From Leeuwenhoekiella marinoflava DSM 3653 (lineage in GTDB: Bacteria > Bacteroidota > Bacteroidia > Flavobacteriales > Flavobacteriaceae), in the NCBI RefSeq assembly GCF_900129005.1, contig NZ_FQUN01000016.1:1-64000 (forward strand): a DNA stretch of 64,000 bases, written 5' to 3'. Positions 44,028 through 53,247 of this stretch are shown one piece after another. The number at the start of each line of letters is the position of its first letter. Position 1 is the first letter of the stretch. The notes under the pieces were generated by a model, which was not told the DNA's origin, made no database searches, and was given only the letters and a program-made list of their open reading frames with translations. The position numbers were made by a program, and so were the translations under genes.

Positions 44028-44810
44028 CGTAGGAATTCCTTCCACAAAAAAAGACGCGTAATAAGCAGGTTGATAGGCTTTGGCTTTTACTATTGAAAAA
44101 CCAGTAATTCCTAACATTATAAAATGAAGAATGCTAGTTGAACTAAACCAGCTCTCTCTAAAAATTCCTAAGATTACACATGCCGTAAGCATCAAAAGAC
44201 CAAATAGTTTGGTTTTTTTTATGCCTAATAATTGCGGAAGCGTCCCTAAGTTCGAAGCATCATAATTAAAATCTCGTATCTCAAACGGAATAATCAGCGC
44301 CAAAACGAGTAAAAACCGTTGAGTTGTTAATAGCGTAGCCTCTATAGACCAGTCGGTCAAATTATATACAACAGGTAAATACACGCTCACTCCTGCCCAG
44401 ACCGCTGCTATTATAAAAATCTTAAGCGTAGGGATCATGCGTAAGTTTTTTTTATGCGGTAAAAAGGGTAATGCGTAGAGTAAGGTTAAAAGTGCCAGTG
44501 GTAAGCAAAAGATCCAAAATTGAAATTCAAATTGAACTCCAAGATAGATTAGTGCGATAAAGCAAAAAACAGAGAAAATCTGTATGCTCTTTAAGCGCTC
44601 TGTAAGGTTGCGGTGATGTAAACCTGCTAATGCTGCATACTTTACAAAATTATAGCCGGTTATTGTTCCAAAAAAAAGGAACCAATTGAAGTTTTGCTCG
44701 TGAAGAAGATTCAATTCTTTTTGGCTTATAAGAGCAAGACAAACAACAGATAAAGCCACGTGAATACTGCTGTTGATGTAAAAGTCAAAAATGCTTTTAA
44801 GCCCTTTCAT
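43983..44810 (-). CDS. UbiA-like integral membrane protein
   Basis: This about 275-residue protein has eight or nine membrane helices and a loop DFNYDASNLGTLPQLLGIKK that resembles the second Asp-rich motif of UbiA prenyltransferases. The first Asp motif (NxxxD) is degenerate (NFVKYAALAGLHH), so catalysis is uncertain. I choose the ATG at 44810; a frame to 44870 adds a leader without a match. It may be a Bacteroidota-specific member of the family. The function is unknown. Confidence 0.7.
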   Translation of the reverse strand: MKGLKSIFDFYINSSIHVALSVVCLALISQKELNLLHEQNFNWFLFFGTITGYNFVKYAALAGLHHRNLTERLKSIQIFSVFCFIALIYLGVQFEFQFWIFCLPLALLTLLYALPFLPHKKNLRMIPTLKIFIIAAVWAGVSVYLPVVYNLTDWSIEATLLTTQRFLLVLALIIPFEIRDFNYDASNLGTLPQLLGIKKTKLFGLLMLTACVILGIFRESWFSSTSILHFIMLGITGFSIVKAKAYQPAYYASFFVEGIPTLWFLLYFIFSEFTC

Positions 44811-44897
44811 CTCGCAAATATAAGTTATGTGTTGATAAGTGGTATAAGTGGTTGAAAAACTCGTAATCACATGTGGTTATATTCTTAACTGATATTG

Positions 44898-44905
44898 TAA
44901 TTTTG
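44898..44905 (+). promoter_or_regulatory. -7 box before gcvP
   Basis: TAATTTTG matches TAnnTTTG and lies 29 bp before the ATG at 44934. No good -33 TTG is seen at the usual distance. Confidence 0.5.
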
Positions 44906-44933
44906 CGCCATTCTAAACACAGATAATTTGTAT

Positions 44934-47783
44934 ATGAGAACAGATGTTTTTGCTTTAAGGCATATAGGGCCAAGACCAGAGGAAAAGGGTGAAATGCTGA
45001 AAGCTTTGGGCGTAGATACAATGGACCAATTAATCTATGAAACGCTCCCTGACGGAATTAGATTAAAAAAGGCATTAGATCTTGAGCCTGCATTGAGTGA
45101 GTATGAGTATGCCACGCATATAAATGCTTTAGCAAACAAAAATAAACTGTTTAAAACCTATATCGGTTTGGGTTACCATGAGGCAAAAATTCCTGCGGTA
45201 ATTCAACGTAATATTTTAGAAAATCCAGGTTGGTATACCGCTTATACGCCTTATCAGGCAGAGATTGCTCAGGGGCGTCTGGAGGCCTTGCTTAATTTTC
45301 AGACGATGATAAGCGATTTAACCGGGATGGAGCTTGCAAACGCATCTTTATTAGATGAGTCTACAGCAGCTGCAGAAGCAATGACTTTATTGGCAGCAGT
45401 TCGTACTCGGGATCAAAAAAAGAATGATGTTGTTAAGTTTTTTGTAGATAAAGAAGTTTTACCACAAACTCTTTCTGTGTTAGAAACCAGAGCACTTCCT
45501 GTAGGTGTCGAGTTGGTTATTGGTAATGCGCAAGAGTTTGAATTTGGTTCTGACTTTTTTGGTGCTTTAGTGCAATATCCTTCAGCTTCAGGAGAGATTC
45601 CCGATTACGCAGGATTTATTTCCAAAGCAAAAGAAGCAGATATTAAAGTAGCCGTTGCTGCAGATATTATGAGTTTGGTGCTGTTAGAAGCACCGGGTCA
45701 TTTAGGCGCAGATGTTGTTGTTGGTACTACACAGCGTTTTGGTATTCCGTTAGGCTACGGTGGGCCACACGCAGCTTATTTTGCAACACGTGAAGAATTT
45801 AAAAGAAACATTCCGGGGCGAATCATTGGGGTAACCAAAGATCGTAATGGAAACCGTGCGTTGCGTATGGCGCTTCAAACTCGTGAACAACATATTAAGA
45901 GAGATAAAGCAACATCAAATATTTGCACCGCACAGGTTTTATTAGCTGTTATGGCTGGTATGTATACCGTATATCACGGTCCTAAAGGTTTGGAATATAT
46001 CGCTACTAAAATTCATAGAACAGCAGCAACACTTGCAGATGCTTTAGAAAATCTAGGTTTATATCAATTGAATTCTGCCTACTTTGATACCATCAGAGTG
46101 AAGACAGATGCTGAAAATGTACGCAAGTTTGCAGAGGCTAATGAGATCAATTTTTATTATCCGGATGCAGATACGGTTTCAGTTTCTATAAATGAAACAA
46201 CTAGTCTAGCTGATCTGAATAAGATTATTGCTGTTTTTGCTGAAGCTTTGGGTAAAGAGTTTACGCATTTAGAAGGTTTAGCTGAAAACAAAGCAATCCC
46301 GGAAGCTTTAAGTCGTAAAACTGATTTTATGACCAATCCGGTGTTTAACAGCTATCATTCAGAAACGGAACTGATGCGTTACATCAAGCGTTTAGAACGT
46401 AAAGATTTATCGCTCAATCACAGTATGATTTCCTTAGGATCTTGTACGATGAAATTGAATGCTGCTGCAGAAATGCTTCCGTTAAGTGATGCACGCTGGG
46501 GCGGTATTCACCCATTTGTACCGGTAGAACAAGCAGGCGGTTATCAGGAAGTGCTGAAGAAATTAGAAGACCAACTTACCGAGATCACTGGTTTTGCTGG
46601 AACATCGTTGCAACCTAACTCGGGTGCGCAAGGCGAATATGCCGGTTTGATGGTGATCAAGGCATATCACGAAAGTAGAGGAGAAGCACATCGTAACATT
46701 TGCTTGATTCCTTCTTCTGCACACGGAACCAATCCTGCAAGTGCTGTAATGGCGGGTATGCAGGTTGTAGTAACTAAAGCAACAGAGACCGGTAATATTG
46801 ACGTAGCTGATTTACGTGAAAAAGCCGAAAAGCATAAAGCTAATTTAGCTGCATTGATGGTAACCTATCCATCAACTCACGGAGTTTATGAAAGTGCAAT
46901 TCAGGAAATCACCGGAATCATTCATGATAACGGTGGTCAGGTTTATATGGACGGGGCTAATATGAATGCTCAGGTAGGTTTAACCAATCCTGGACAAATT
47001 GGTGCAGATGTTTGTCATTTAAATTTACACAAGACTTTTGCTATTCCTCACGGAGGTGGTGGTCCTGGTGTAGGGCCTATTTGTGTGGCAGAACAATTGG
47101 TGCCGTTCTTACCTACAAACCCGGTGATTAAGACAGGAGGGAAGCAAGCGATTTCTGCGATTTCTGCAGCACCTTGGGGTTCTTCTTTGGTTTGTTTGAT
47201 CAGTTATGCGTATATCAAAATGCTTGGAGCAGCTGGTTTAAAAGAGTCTACCGAAGCAGCTATTCTCAACGCAAACTATATTAAAGAGCGTTTAAAAGGA
47301 GCTTTTGAAGTATTGTATTCTGGTGAAAAAGGTCGTGCAGCTCACGAGATGATTATAGACTGTCGTCCCTTTAAAGAAAATGGAATAGAAGTGGTTGATA
47401 TCGCTAAGCGTTTAATTGACTATGGTTTCCATTCACCTACAGTTTCTTTCCCGGTTGCAGGTACAATGATGATTGAGCCTACCGAAAGTGAAAGCAAGCA
47501 GGAATTAGATCGCTTTTGTGATGCGATGATTAGCATCAGAAAAGAGATTGATAAGGCTACTGCAGATGATGAAAATAATGTGCTAAAAAATGCACCACAC
47601 ACCATGCATATGCTTACGGCAGAGACTTGGGATTTCCCATATAGCCGTCAGCAAGCTGCGTATCCTTTAGAATACGTTGCAGATAATAAATTCTGGCCTA
47701 CAGTACGTCGTGTTGACGATGCGTATGGCGATCGTAATTTAATTTGTACGTGTGCTCCTATTGAAGAATATATGGAAGCATAA
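44934..47783 (+). CDS. gcvP: Glycine dehydrogenase (decarboxylating), P-protein
   Basis: The 949-residue protein is the fused P1-P2 form of the glycine cleavage system decarboxylase, which uses pyridoxal phosphate and passes the aminomethyl group to lipoylated H-protein. N- and C-terminal halves repeat the fold. The PLP lysine lies in VCHLNLHKTFAIPHGGGGPG, and SLGSCTMKLNAAAEMLP and IPSSAHGTNPASAVMAG are also typical. I start at the ATG at 44934 (MRTDVFALRHIGPR); a TTG two codons upstream is unnecessary. A terminator follows. GcvT and GcvH are not in the window. Confidence 0.95.
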   Translation: MRTDVFALRHIGPRPEEKGEMLKALGVDTMDQLIYETLPDGIRLKKALDLEPALSEYEYATHINALANKNKLFKTYIGLGYHEAKIPAVIQRNILENPGWYTAYTPYQAEIAQGRLEALLNFQTMISDLTGMELANASLLDESTAAAEAMTLLAAVRTRDQKKNDVVKFFVDKEVLPQTLSVLETRALPVGVELVIGNAQEFEFGSDFFGALVQYPSASGEIPDYAGFISKAKEADIKVAVAADIMSLVLLEAPGHLGADVVVGTTQRFGIPLGYGGPHAAYFATREEFKRNIPGRIIGVTKDRNGNRALRMALQTREQHIKRDKATSNICTAQVLLAVMAGMYTVYHGPKGLEYIATKIHRTAATLADALENLGLYQLNSAYFDTIRVKTDAENVRKFAEANEINFYYPDADTVSVSINETTSLADLNKIIAVFAEALGKEFTHLEGLAENKAIPEALSRKTDFMTNPVFNSYHSETELMRYIKRLERKDLSLNHSMISLGSCTMKLNAAAEMLPLSDARWGGIHPFVPVEQAGGYQEVLKKLEDQLTEITGFAGTSLQPNSGAQGEYAGLMVIKAYHESRGEAHRNICLIPSSAHGTNPASAVMAGMQVVVTKATETGNIDVADLREKAEKHKANLAALMVTYPSTHGVYESAIQEITGIIHDNGGQVYMDGANMNAQVGLTNPGQIGADVCHLNLHKTFAIPHGGGGPGVGPICVAEQLVPFLPTNPVIKTGGKQAISAISAAPWGSSLVCLISYAYIKMLGAAGLKESTEAAILNANYIKERLKGAFEVLYSGEKGRAAHEMIIDCRPFKENGIEVVDIAKRLIDYGFHSPTVSFPVAGTMMIEPTESESKQELDRFCDAMISIRKEIDKATADDENNVLKNAPHTMHMLTAETWDFPYSRQQAAYPLEYVADNKFWPTVRRVDDAYGDRNLICTCAPIEEYMEA

Positions 47784-47803
47784 TTTATTAAGATAAGCAT
47801 GAT

Positions 47804-47829
47804 AAAACCCCGCAAATGCGGGGTTTTTT
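47804..47829 (+). terminator. Terminator after gcvP
   Basis: A 10-bp stem (AAAACCCCGC and its complement) with an AAAT loop runs into a T-rich tail, 20 bp after the stop. Confidence 0.9.
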
Positions 47830-47832
47830 GTT

Positions 47833-48273
47833 TTATAACAGATCGTCATCAAGATAAAGTCCGTATGGTATTCCAATTATAACTGCGGGAATAAAACCCA
47901 TAATAAAACAATAGACAGGAGAGGCCCATAGAATGGTTAAGTGATCTGTAATGTATTTGGTATTAGTAATACATTCATATATAAAATAAGGAATATTGAA
48001 TAGCAGAGAAAATATTCCTAAAGACAACAATGTAAAAGCTAAGCCCATCAATTTTGAATTTTTACCATTCAATATAGCTGTTAAGCACCAGTTACTTACA
48101 ATAATACTTACCGTGTAGTTAATTATACAAGCTATCAAAAAGAAGCCTATAATTTCCTTTTTAAAAACATAATCGAAAGAATCAAATAAGAAATGCATTA
48201 TAGCTAAAAACGATATGAGACCAAATGTAGCCAGTAAAATCCCTCCTTTTGCAGCTTTTTCTCGGAGTTTCAT
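47833..48273 (-). CDS. Small membrane protein of unknown function (4 TM)
   Basis: The 146-residue protein has four hydrophobic segments (residues about 10-30, 40-62, 75-97 and 115-137) and a short acidic tail (YLDDDLL). I do not recognise a family. Its ATG overlaps the stop of the next upstream minus-strand gene, so it is the last gene of a GbsR-regulated group. With its two neighbours it may form a small membrane complex. Confidence 0.7.
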   Translation of the reverse strand: MKLREKAAKGGILLATFGLISFLAIMHFLFDSFDYVFKKEIIGFFLIACIINYTVSIIVSNWCLTAILNGKNSKLMGLAFTLLSLGIFSLLFNIPYFIYECITNTKYITDHLTILWASPVYCFIMGFIPAVIIGIPYGLYLDDDLL

Positions 48274-48545
48274 AACTGTTGAGTTTTCAAGGTTTTTCTT
48301 GATTTTTTTCTTCCTCTAAAGAATAAGAACATATTGAAGAATAGCATTAAGCCTAAATAGATCGTAAATCCGCCAATTTTAGAACTTAAAACTTCGGCTA
48401 AATTTTGATAGGTGTCATCAAAGCCATAGTCATGAATCTCCATAATTAGCAGAGCAAAACCTATGTTTAAAAGATAGAATCCTACTTTAAAGAGTTTGTT
48501 TGTAGCTAAAGCAATTTCTTCCTTCCCTTTAAAAATATCTATCAT
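48270..48545 (-). CDS. Small membrane protein, paralogue of the next gene
   Basis: The annotated 91 residues begin at the ATG at 48545. YLLNIGFALLIMEI, SSKIGGFTIYLGLMLFFNMF and the basic end match the neighbouring protein (YYLLNIGFVIFTIQG, KISIYVGSLLFALALLHYFN), so the two are tandem paralogues. In the same frame the DNA stays open to about 48650 and encodes a hydrophobic segment equal to the paralogue's first helix, but no ATG is present there. An ATG in the neighbouring frame (METSKILVGYF) would give a full-length form if one base were changed, so a frameshift or unusual start is possible. Confidence 0.6.
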   Translation of the reverse strand: MIDIFKGKEEIALATNKLFKVGFYLLNIGFALLIMEIHDYGFDDTYQNLAEVLSSKIGGFTIYLGLMLFFNMFLFFRGRKKSRKTLKTQQL

Positions 48546-48657
48546 AAACAAGCTGCCATTTTTGAAAAGTATGTTTGATACAAAAAGAGTTAGCGCAATT
48601 GTGATAGGTAGATAAAATAACCGACTAGAATTTTTGAAGTTTCCATAAGTAATTGAA

Positions 48658-49005
48658 TTAATGATTGATAATTTTTTTGAGTAAATGGGTTATAAAATAA
48701 ATGTTGAAATAGTGAAGTAACGCGAGTGCGAATAATAAAGAGCCAACGTATATGCTTATCTTATTTGTGATGTCTAAAGGGCTCACAATTTCCGGCCAAC
48801 CCTGTATAGTAAATATTACAAATCCAATGTTTAGTAAATAGTAACCTGCCAAAAGCGATTTATTGATTCTGTTCGTAAGCTCTTCGTTTTGAATAGCATT
48901 TAAAATGAAAGCTTTACCGTAAGTATAGCACGTCTTGCCGATGCTGTAGATAATGATCACCATCAGAATTGTGTAAATACTATAGGATAGAAGATTATAA
49001 TTCAT
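48658..49005 (-). CDS. Small membrane protein (3 TM)
   Basis: This 115-residue protein has three hydrophobic segments (residues about 8-25, 52-70 and 82-105) and a Lys-rich C-terminus. It is a tandem paralogue of the 48270 gene. I do not recognise a known family. It lies downstream of the GbsR-type regulator with an operator-like palindrome in the 54-bp gap, so it is probably controlled by it. Confidence 0.7.
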   Translation of the reverse strand: MNYNLLSYSIYTILMVIIIYSIGKTCYTYGKAFILNAIQNEELTNRINKSLLAGYYLLNIGFVIFTIQGWPEIVSPLDITNKISIYVGSLLFALALLHYFNIYFITHLLKKIINH

Positions 49006-49021
49006 TTTGTTATTTTTAAAC

Positions 49022-49039
49022 TTTCAGAAAATATTGAAA
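49022..49039. promoter_or_regulatory. Operator-like palindrome, copy 2 (TTTCA-N8-TGAAA)
   Basis: TTTCA (49022-49026) and TGAAA (49035-49039) are separated by exactly 8 bp. The same arrangement occurs at 49592-49609 in front of the regulator. Here it precedes the membrane-protein genes. Confidence 0.6.
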
Positions 49040-49059
49040 TTAATATTTAAAAAAATATA

Positions 49060-49563
49060 CTAACTCATGAGTTTCATGATGGTTTTAGTAATCCAATTCT
49101 CTTTTTGATTTACTATTTTACCAAGCATGGTATCTGCCTTACTAACAAATTCATAAAGCTCTTCGGTTTTCATTTTAAACTTTTGAGCTTCATTACTTGG
49201 GTTGTCGTCAAAGTTTTTTACATCAGCGAGCACACGTAAAGCGGGTTTAATTTCTCGTTTACTACGTTCGATAGCAATTTTACGAGCAAGCGAGTCAATA
49301 TCTTGATCTGCTTTAAAATACTCTTTGCGTTCCCCGGGCTTATACTCTTTGTAAACAATGCCCCAGTCTATCAGACCGCGTAAGTTCATACTGGCATTTC
49401 CACGAGATATCTGTAGCTCTTCCATTACCTCTTCCATAGAAAGGGAGTCTGGTGATATCATCAAAAGTGCGTGAATCTGAGCCATCGTTTTATTAATTCC
49501 CCACTGAGAACCTAATGCTCCCCAGGTTTGTAAAAACTGATCTTTTGCTTCTTTGAATTCCAT
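49060..49563 (-). CDS. GbsR/MarR-type transcriptional regulator
   Basis: The 167-residue protein has a winged helix-turn-helix: ALLMISPDSLSMEEVMEELQ, ISRGNASMNLRGLIDWGIV and KEYKPGERKEYFKAD. This is the GbsR branch of the MarR-like repressors, with a C-terminal helical dimerisation region. A near-perfect palindrome immediately upstream of the gene and a second copy downstream suggest it represses itself and the small membrane-protein genes. It is divergent from a glycosyltransferase gene, which may share control. Confidence 0.85.
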   Translation of the reverse strand: MEFKEAKDQFLQTWGALGSQWGINKTMAQIHALLMISPDSLSMEEVMEELQISRGNASMNLRGLIDWGIVYKEYKPGERKEYFKADQDIDSLARKIAIERSKREIKPALRVLADVKNFDDNPSNEAQKFKMKTEELYEFVSKADTMLGKIVNQKENWITKTIMKLMS

Positions 49564-49590
49564 ATTTCAAATATAGTATTTATTTTTAAA

Positions 49591-49610
49591 GTTTCAATAT
49601 TTATTGAAAC
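49591..49610. promoter_or_regulatory. Operator-like palindrome, copy 1 (perfect 9-bp arms)
   Basis: GTTTCAATA and TATTGAAAC face each other across two bases, between the divergent GbsR-type gene (start 49563) and the glycosyltransferase gene (start 49647). The core TTTCA-N8-TGAAA recurs at 49022. A TAnnTTTG box for the glycosyltransferase gene lies at 49635-49642. Confidence 0.7.
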
Positions 49611-49646
49611 TTATTTTAATTCGTGAGGTAAAGCTATATTTGCGTT

Positions 49647-50873
49647 ATGAAAGTACTCTTCTTAGGCAATCTCTGGCCAGAGCCGGTTTCTTCTGCAGCA
49701 GGAACCCGTATTATGCAATTGATCCAAGCCTTTCAAAATATGAATGCTGAGGTACATTTTGCCTGCGCAGCACGTAAAACACCGTTATCGGAAGACCTGT
49801 CGAAAAATAATGTAGCAGAACAAATTATCCAACTCAATAACAGCAGTTTTGATGCGTACATAAGGGATTTAAATCCTCAGATTGTGGTTTTTGATAAGTT
49901 CGTAATAGAAGAACAATTTGGCTGGCGGGTTAAAGAGCAGTGTCCCGATGCAATACGAATTTTAGAAACAATAGACTTACACGGACTTAGAAAAGGTCGT
50001 GAAGCCGCCTTAAAAGCAGGCAAACCTTTTTCTGAAAAGTATTCGCACAATGATTTTGCAAAGCGCGAACTGGCGAGTATCTATCGCTGTGATTTGACGT
50101 TAGTTATTTCGGGATTTGAAATGAAGCTGCTGAAGGAGTTTTTTAAAGTTCCGGATCAACAAGTGTTCTATTTGCCTTTTCTAGTTTACCCTATTTCTGA
50201 TGAGATTGTCTCAAATTGGAAGCCTTTTGAGAAACGAAAGCATTTTGTGACCATTGGTAATTTTAGACATGAACCCAATTGGCTTTCGGTACGGTATTTA
50301 AAAACTGAAATTTGGCCCTTAATTCGTAAACAACTACCTGAAGCCGAAATGTGTATTTACGGTTCGTATCCAGCAGAAAAACATACCCAATTACACAATC
50401 CTAAAGAAAATTTCTACGTGTTAGGTAGAGCCGAAAGTGCGCACAAGGTTATTGAAGATGCACGTGTTTTACTAGCTCCATTGTTAACAGGAGCCGGTTT
50501 AAAAGGAAAACTGCTTGATGCGATGCAGTGTGGAACTCCTGCGGTGACGACAAAAGTGGGAGCTGAGGGCATGCACGGTAATTTAGAATTTAATGGAAAC
50601 GTAACTGATGATTTTAGTGATTTTGCTGATGCTGCAGTCAGCCTTTATAAAGACCCCGAAGCCTGGTCAAAAGCCCAGCAAAATGGAGTTGAAATTGTAA
50701 ATAAACGTTTTCAACAAAGTTATTGGCTACGCGTTTTTCATTCAAAAATAACGGAGTTGTTGGAGCATTTAGAACAGAATCGCCAGTCGAATTTTACCGG
50801 AGCTATACTTTGGCATCAATCGCTACAAGCTTCAAAATTTATGAGTAAATGGATTGAAGAGAAGAATAAATAA
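49647..50873 (+). CDS. Glycosyltransferase, GT4/GT1-like
   Basis: The 408-residue protein has a GT-B fold: MKVLFLGNLWPEPVSSAAGT at the N-terminus, HFVTIGNFRHEPNWLSVRYL between the domains, and a C-terminal Glyco_trans_1_4-like part (EDARVLLAPLLTGAGLKGKL, LDAMQCGTPAVTTKVGAEGM). The Glu in LLTGAGLKGKLLDAM fits the usual phosphate-binding region. It is soluble. Acceptor and donor are not known. It is divergent from the GbsR-type regulator and ends at a bidirectional terminator. Confidence 0.9.
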   Translation: MKVLFLGNLWPEPVSSAAGTRIMQLIQAFQNMNAEVHFACAARKTPLSEDLSKNNVAEQIIQLNNSSFDAYIRDLNPQIVVFDKFVIEEQFGWRVKEQCPDAIRILETIDLHGLRKGREAALKAGKPFSEKYSHNDFAKRELASIYRCDLTLVISGFEMKLLKEFFKVPDQQVFYLPFLVYPISDEIVSNWKPFEKRKHFVTIGNFRHEPNWLSVRYLKTEIWPLIRKQLPEAEMCIYGSYPAEKHTQLHNPKENFYVLGRAESAHKVIEDARVLLAPLLTGAGLKGKLLDAMQCGTPAVTTKVGAEGMHGNLEFNGNVTDDFSDFADAAVSLYKDPEAWSKAQQNGVEIVNKRFQQSYWLRVFHSKITELLEHLEQNRQSNFTGAILWHQSLQASKFMSKWIEEKNK

Positions 50874-51210
50874 ACCTCCTAAAAGAATTGCTCTTAGGAG
50901 GTTTTTTTAGTTTTTTTGCAAATTGCAAAAGAGAAATTATAAGAATAGAACTCAATAAAAGTGCAACAGCAGCCAGAGCAATTCCTATTAATACATTTTC
51001 TACACTTGGATTTTTAAAATTAAAGTATAGACAGGCTACAAGTATTGAGATCGCAGCTGTTAAACCGCCGTAAAGTCTGTTTTTGCTCTTATGAAAAACT
51101 GAAGCTCCGCAGCTTTTACATTCAATATATGGATAACCTTTATAACTCAGAAAACTTTTGTAGATGCTTTTTGAGTTCAATTTGTTATTGCAATTAGGAC
51201 ATTGAGCCAT
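50839..51210 (-). CDS. Zinc-ribbon membrane protein of unknown function
   Basis: This 123-residue protein has an N-terminal four-Cys zinc ribbon (CPNCNN near residue 4 and CKSCGA near 32) followed by two membrane helices (about residues 50-68 and 74-96) and a basic, Ser-rich tail. It resembles small Bacteroidota zinc-finger membrane proteins, but I cannot name it. The tail codons overlap the terminator hairpin, so the true stop could be read through in only part of the transcripts. It is 3 bp downstream of the M3 peptidase gene. Confidence 0.6.
   Translation of the reverse strand: MAQCPNCNNKLNSKSIYKSFLSYKGYPYIECKSCGASVFHKSKNRLYGGLTAAISILVACLYFNFKNPSVENVLIGIALAAVALLLSSILIISLLQFAKKLKKPPKSNSFRRFIYSSLQSIYS
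50872..50908. terminator. Bidirectional terminator
   Basis: Arms AAACCTCCTAA and TTAGGAGGTTT flank an 11-base spacer and are followed by T residues on the plus strand. It starts at the glycosyltransferase stop codon. The minus-strand zinc-ribbon gene reads through the hairpin near its 3' end. Confidence 0.85.
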
Positions 51211-51213
51211 TCT

Positions 51214-53247
51214 TTACGATTTAATCAATCCCGCTCTTTTTAATAAAGCTTCAGGATTGGGTTCTTTTCCGCGGAAGCGCTTATATAAGACCATCGGGTC
51301 TTCGGTGCCACCTTGAGAAAGTATATGGTTTTTAAATTGGTCTGCAACTTCTTTATTAAAAATACCATTTTCTTTAAAGTATGCAAATGCGTCTGCATCC
51401 AGAACTTCAGCCCATTTATAGGAGTAATACCCGCTAGAGTATCCACCTTGAAAAATGTGAGAAAACGCTACACTCATACAGTTTTCAGCTACATCAGGAT
51501 ATAGTTTTGTTCCCTCAAAAGCCGCAGCTTCGTGAGCTTTCACATTTGTAATTCCGCTAGGGTCTGTTGCATGCCAAGACATATCTAGCAGACCAAAACT
51601 CAATTGACGCAAGGTTTGCATGCCTTCCTGAAAGTTGGCAGCCTTTTTAATTTTATCAATCAGAACCATCGGGATGGTTTCTCCGGTTTCGTAATGCTTT
51701 GCAAAAAGCGCTAAGGCTTCAGGCTCATAACACCAGTTTTCTAAAACCTGACTCGGCAATTCTACAAAATCCCAAAACACAGACGGACCAGATAAACTAG
51801 GATACGTAGTGTTTGCTAACATCCCGTGCAAGCCGTGACCAAACTCGTGAAACAAAGTAGTTACCTCATTAAACGTAAGTAAAGAAGGTTTTGATGGGGT
51901 AGGTTTGGTGAAGTTACACACATTAGAAACATGGGGTCTTTCGTTAACACCATCTTTTATAAATTGGCCTTTAAACTGTGTCATCCAGGCACCACCACGT
52001 TTACCGGCACGCGGATGAAAATCAGCATAAAAAAGCGCTACAAAATTGTCTTTCTCGTCAAAAACCTGATAGGTTTTTACATCTTTATGATATTTAGGAA
52101 CATCAAAGACCTCGACAAAACGTAATCCGTATAATTTTTTAGCAACGGTAAATACCCCATTTATTACATTTTCGAGCTTGAAATACGGTTTCAGCAATTC
52201 GTCATCCAATTCAAAAAGCTGTTGTTTCAACTTTTCAGAATAAAAAGCACTGTCCCATTTCTGCAACTGCGCTATCCCATCTCGTTCTTTAGCAAAGTTC
52301 TCCAGCTGTTTAAATTCTAGCTCTGCTGCAGGTTTTGCTTTCTCAAGTAGCTCTTCTAAAAAACGCTCAACATTCTCAGGAGTTTTTGCCATACGCTCCT
52401 CAAGTACAAAATGTGCATGTGTTTTATAATCCAGCAAATTTGCACGTTCGTGACGCAGGTTTACAATATTTAAAACATGCTCCTGATTGTCTAACTCATC
52501 ATTATGAAAACCTTTTGCACCAAAAGCAATTGCCATTTTTTTACGCAGTTCGCGATTTTCAGCATACTTCATAAAAGGAATATAGCTGGGGTATTCCAGA
52601 GTGAAAACCCAACCCTCTTTTTCCTTTTCTTCAGCAGTTTGTGCGGCACTTTCTACAGTGCTTTCCGGCAACCCTGCAAGATCAGTTTCATCTGTAATGT
52701 GCAGTTCGAACTTGTTGGTTTCGGCTAAAATATTCTCGCCAAAAGTAAGCGCCAGTTTAGATAGTTTAGTGTCTATTTCGCGTAAGCGTGCTTTTTTATC
52801 TTCAGGAAGATTTGCTCCATTACGGGAAAAACCTTTGTATTTCTTTTCCAGAAGAACCTGTTGTTCTCTGTTTAGATTTAGTGAATCTTTAGCGTCAAAA
52901 ACGTGTTTTACACGTTTGAATAAAGTTTCGTTTAACGTAATGTCGTTAGAAAACTCTGATAATAAAGGAGAAACTTCTTGAGCCGTTTTTTGAATCGTAT
53001 CATTCGTCTCAGCACTGTTTATATTAAAAAAAGCGCTGGTGACACGATCTAACTTATAGCCCGCATAGTCTAAAGCAGCTATCGTATTTTCAAAAGTTGC
53101 AGGCTCAGTAGAATTTGCAATTAGGTCAATTTCCTCACGAGCTTCTCTTATAGCTTGCTCAATAGCCGGTTTATAGTCAGCATCTTGAATTGCATCAAAA
53201 GGTGCTATATCAAAATTTTTAAGTAATCTATTTTCTGAATCTTTCAA
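51214..53247 (-). CDS. M3-family oligopeptidase
   Basis: The 677-residue cytoplasmic-type metallopeptidase has the zinc motif HEFGHGLHGML (near residue 463) followed by ELPSQVLENW with the third ligand Glu. Other family stretches are FYADFHPRAGKRGGAWM, YSSGYYSYKWAEVLDADAF and GTEDPMVLYKRFRG. It matches the Dcp/oligopeptidase A group, which clears peptides of about 5-20 residues. There is no signal peptide, so it should be cytoplasmic. The 193-bp gap upstream contains no gene I can support. Confidence 0.9.
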   Translation of the reverse strand: MKDSENRLLKNFDIAPFDAIQDADYKPAIEQAIREAREEIDLIANSTEPATFENTIAALDYAGYKLDRVTSAFFNINSAETNDTIQKTAQEVSPLLSEFSNDITLNETLFKRVKHVFDAKDSLNLNREQQVLLEKKYKGFSRNGANLPEDKKARLREIDTKLSKLALTFGENILAETNKFELHITDETDLAGLPESTVESAAQTAEEKEKEGWVFTLEYPSYIPFMKYAENRELRKKMAIAFGAKGFHNDELDNQEHVLNIVNLRHERANLLDYKTHAHFVLEERMAKTPENVERFLEELLEKAKPAAELEFKQLENFAKERDGIAQLQKWDSAFYSEKLKQQLFELDDELLKPYFKLENVINGVFTVAKKLYGLRFVEVFDVPKYHKDVKTYQVFDEKDNFVALFYADFHPRAGKRGGAWMTQFKGQFIKDGVNERPHVSNVCNFTKPTPSKPSLLTFNEVTTLFHEFGHGLHGMLANTTYPSLSGPSVFWDFVELPSQVLENWCYEPEALALFAKHYETGETIPMVLIDKIKKAANFQEGMQTLRQLSFGLLDMSWHATDPSGITNVKAHEAAAFEGTKLYPDVAENCMSVAFSHIFQGGYSSGYYSYKWAEVLDADAFAYFKENGIFNKEVADQFKNHILSQGGTEDPMVLYKRFRGKEPNPEALLKRAGLIKS

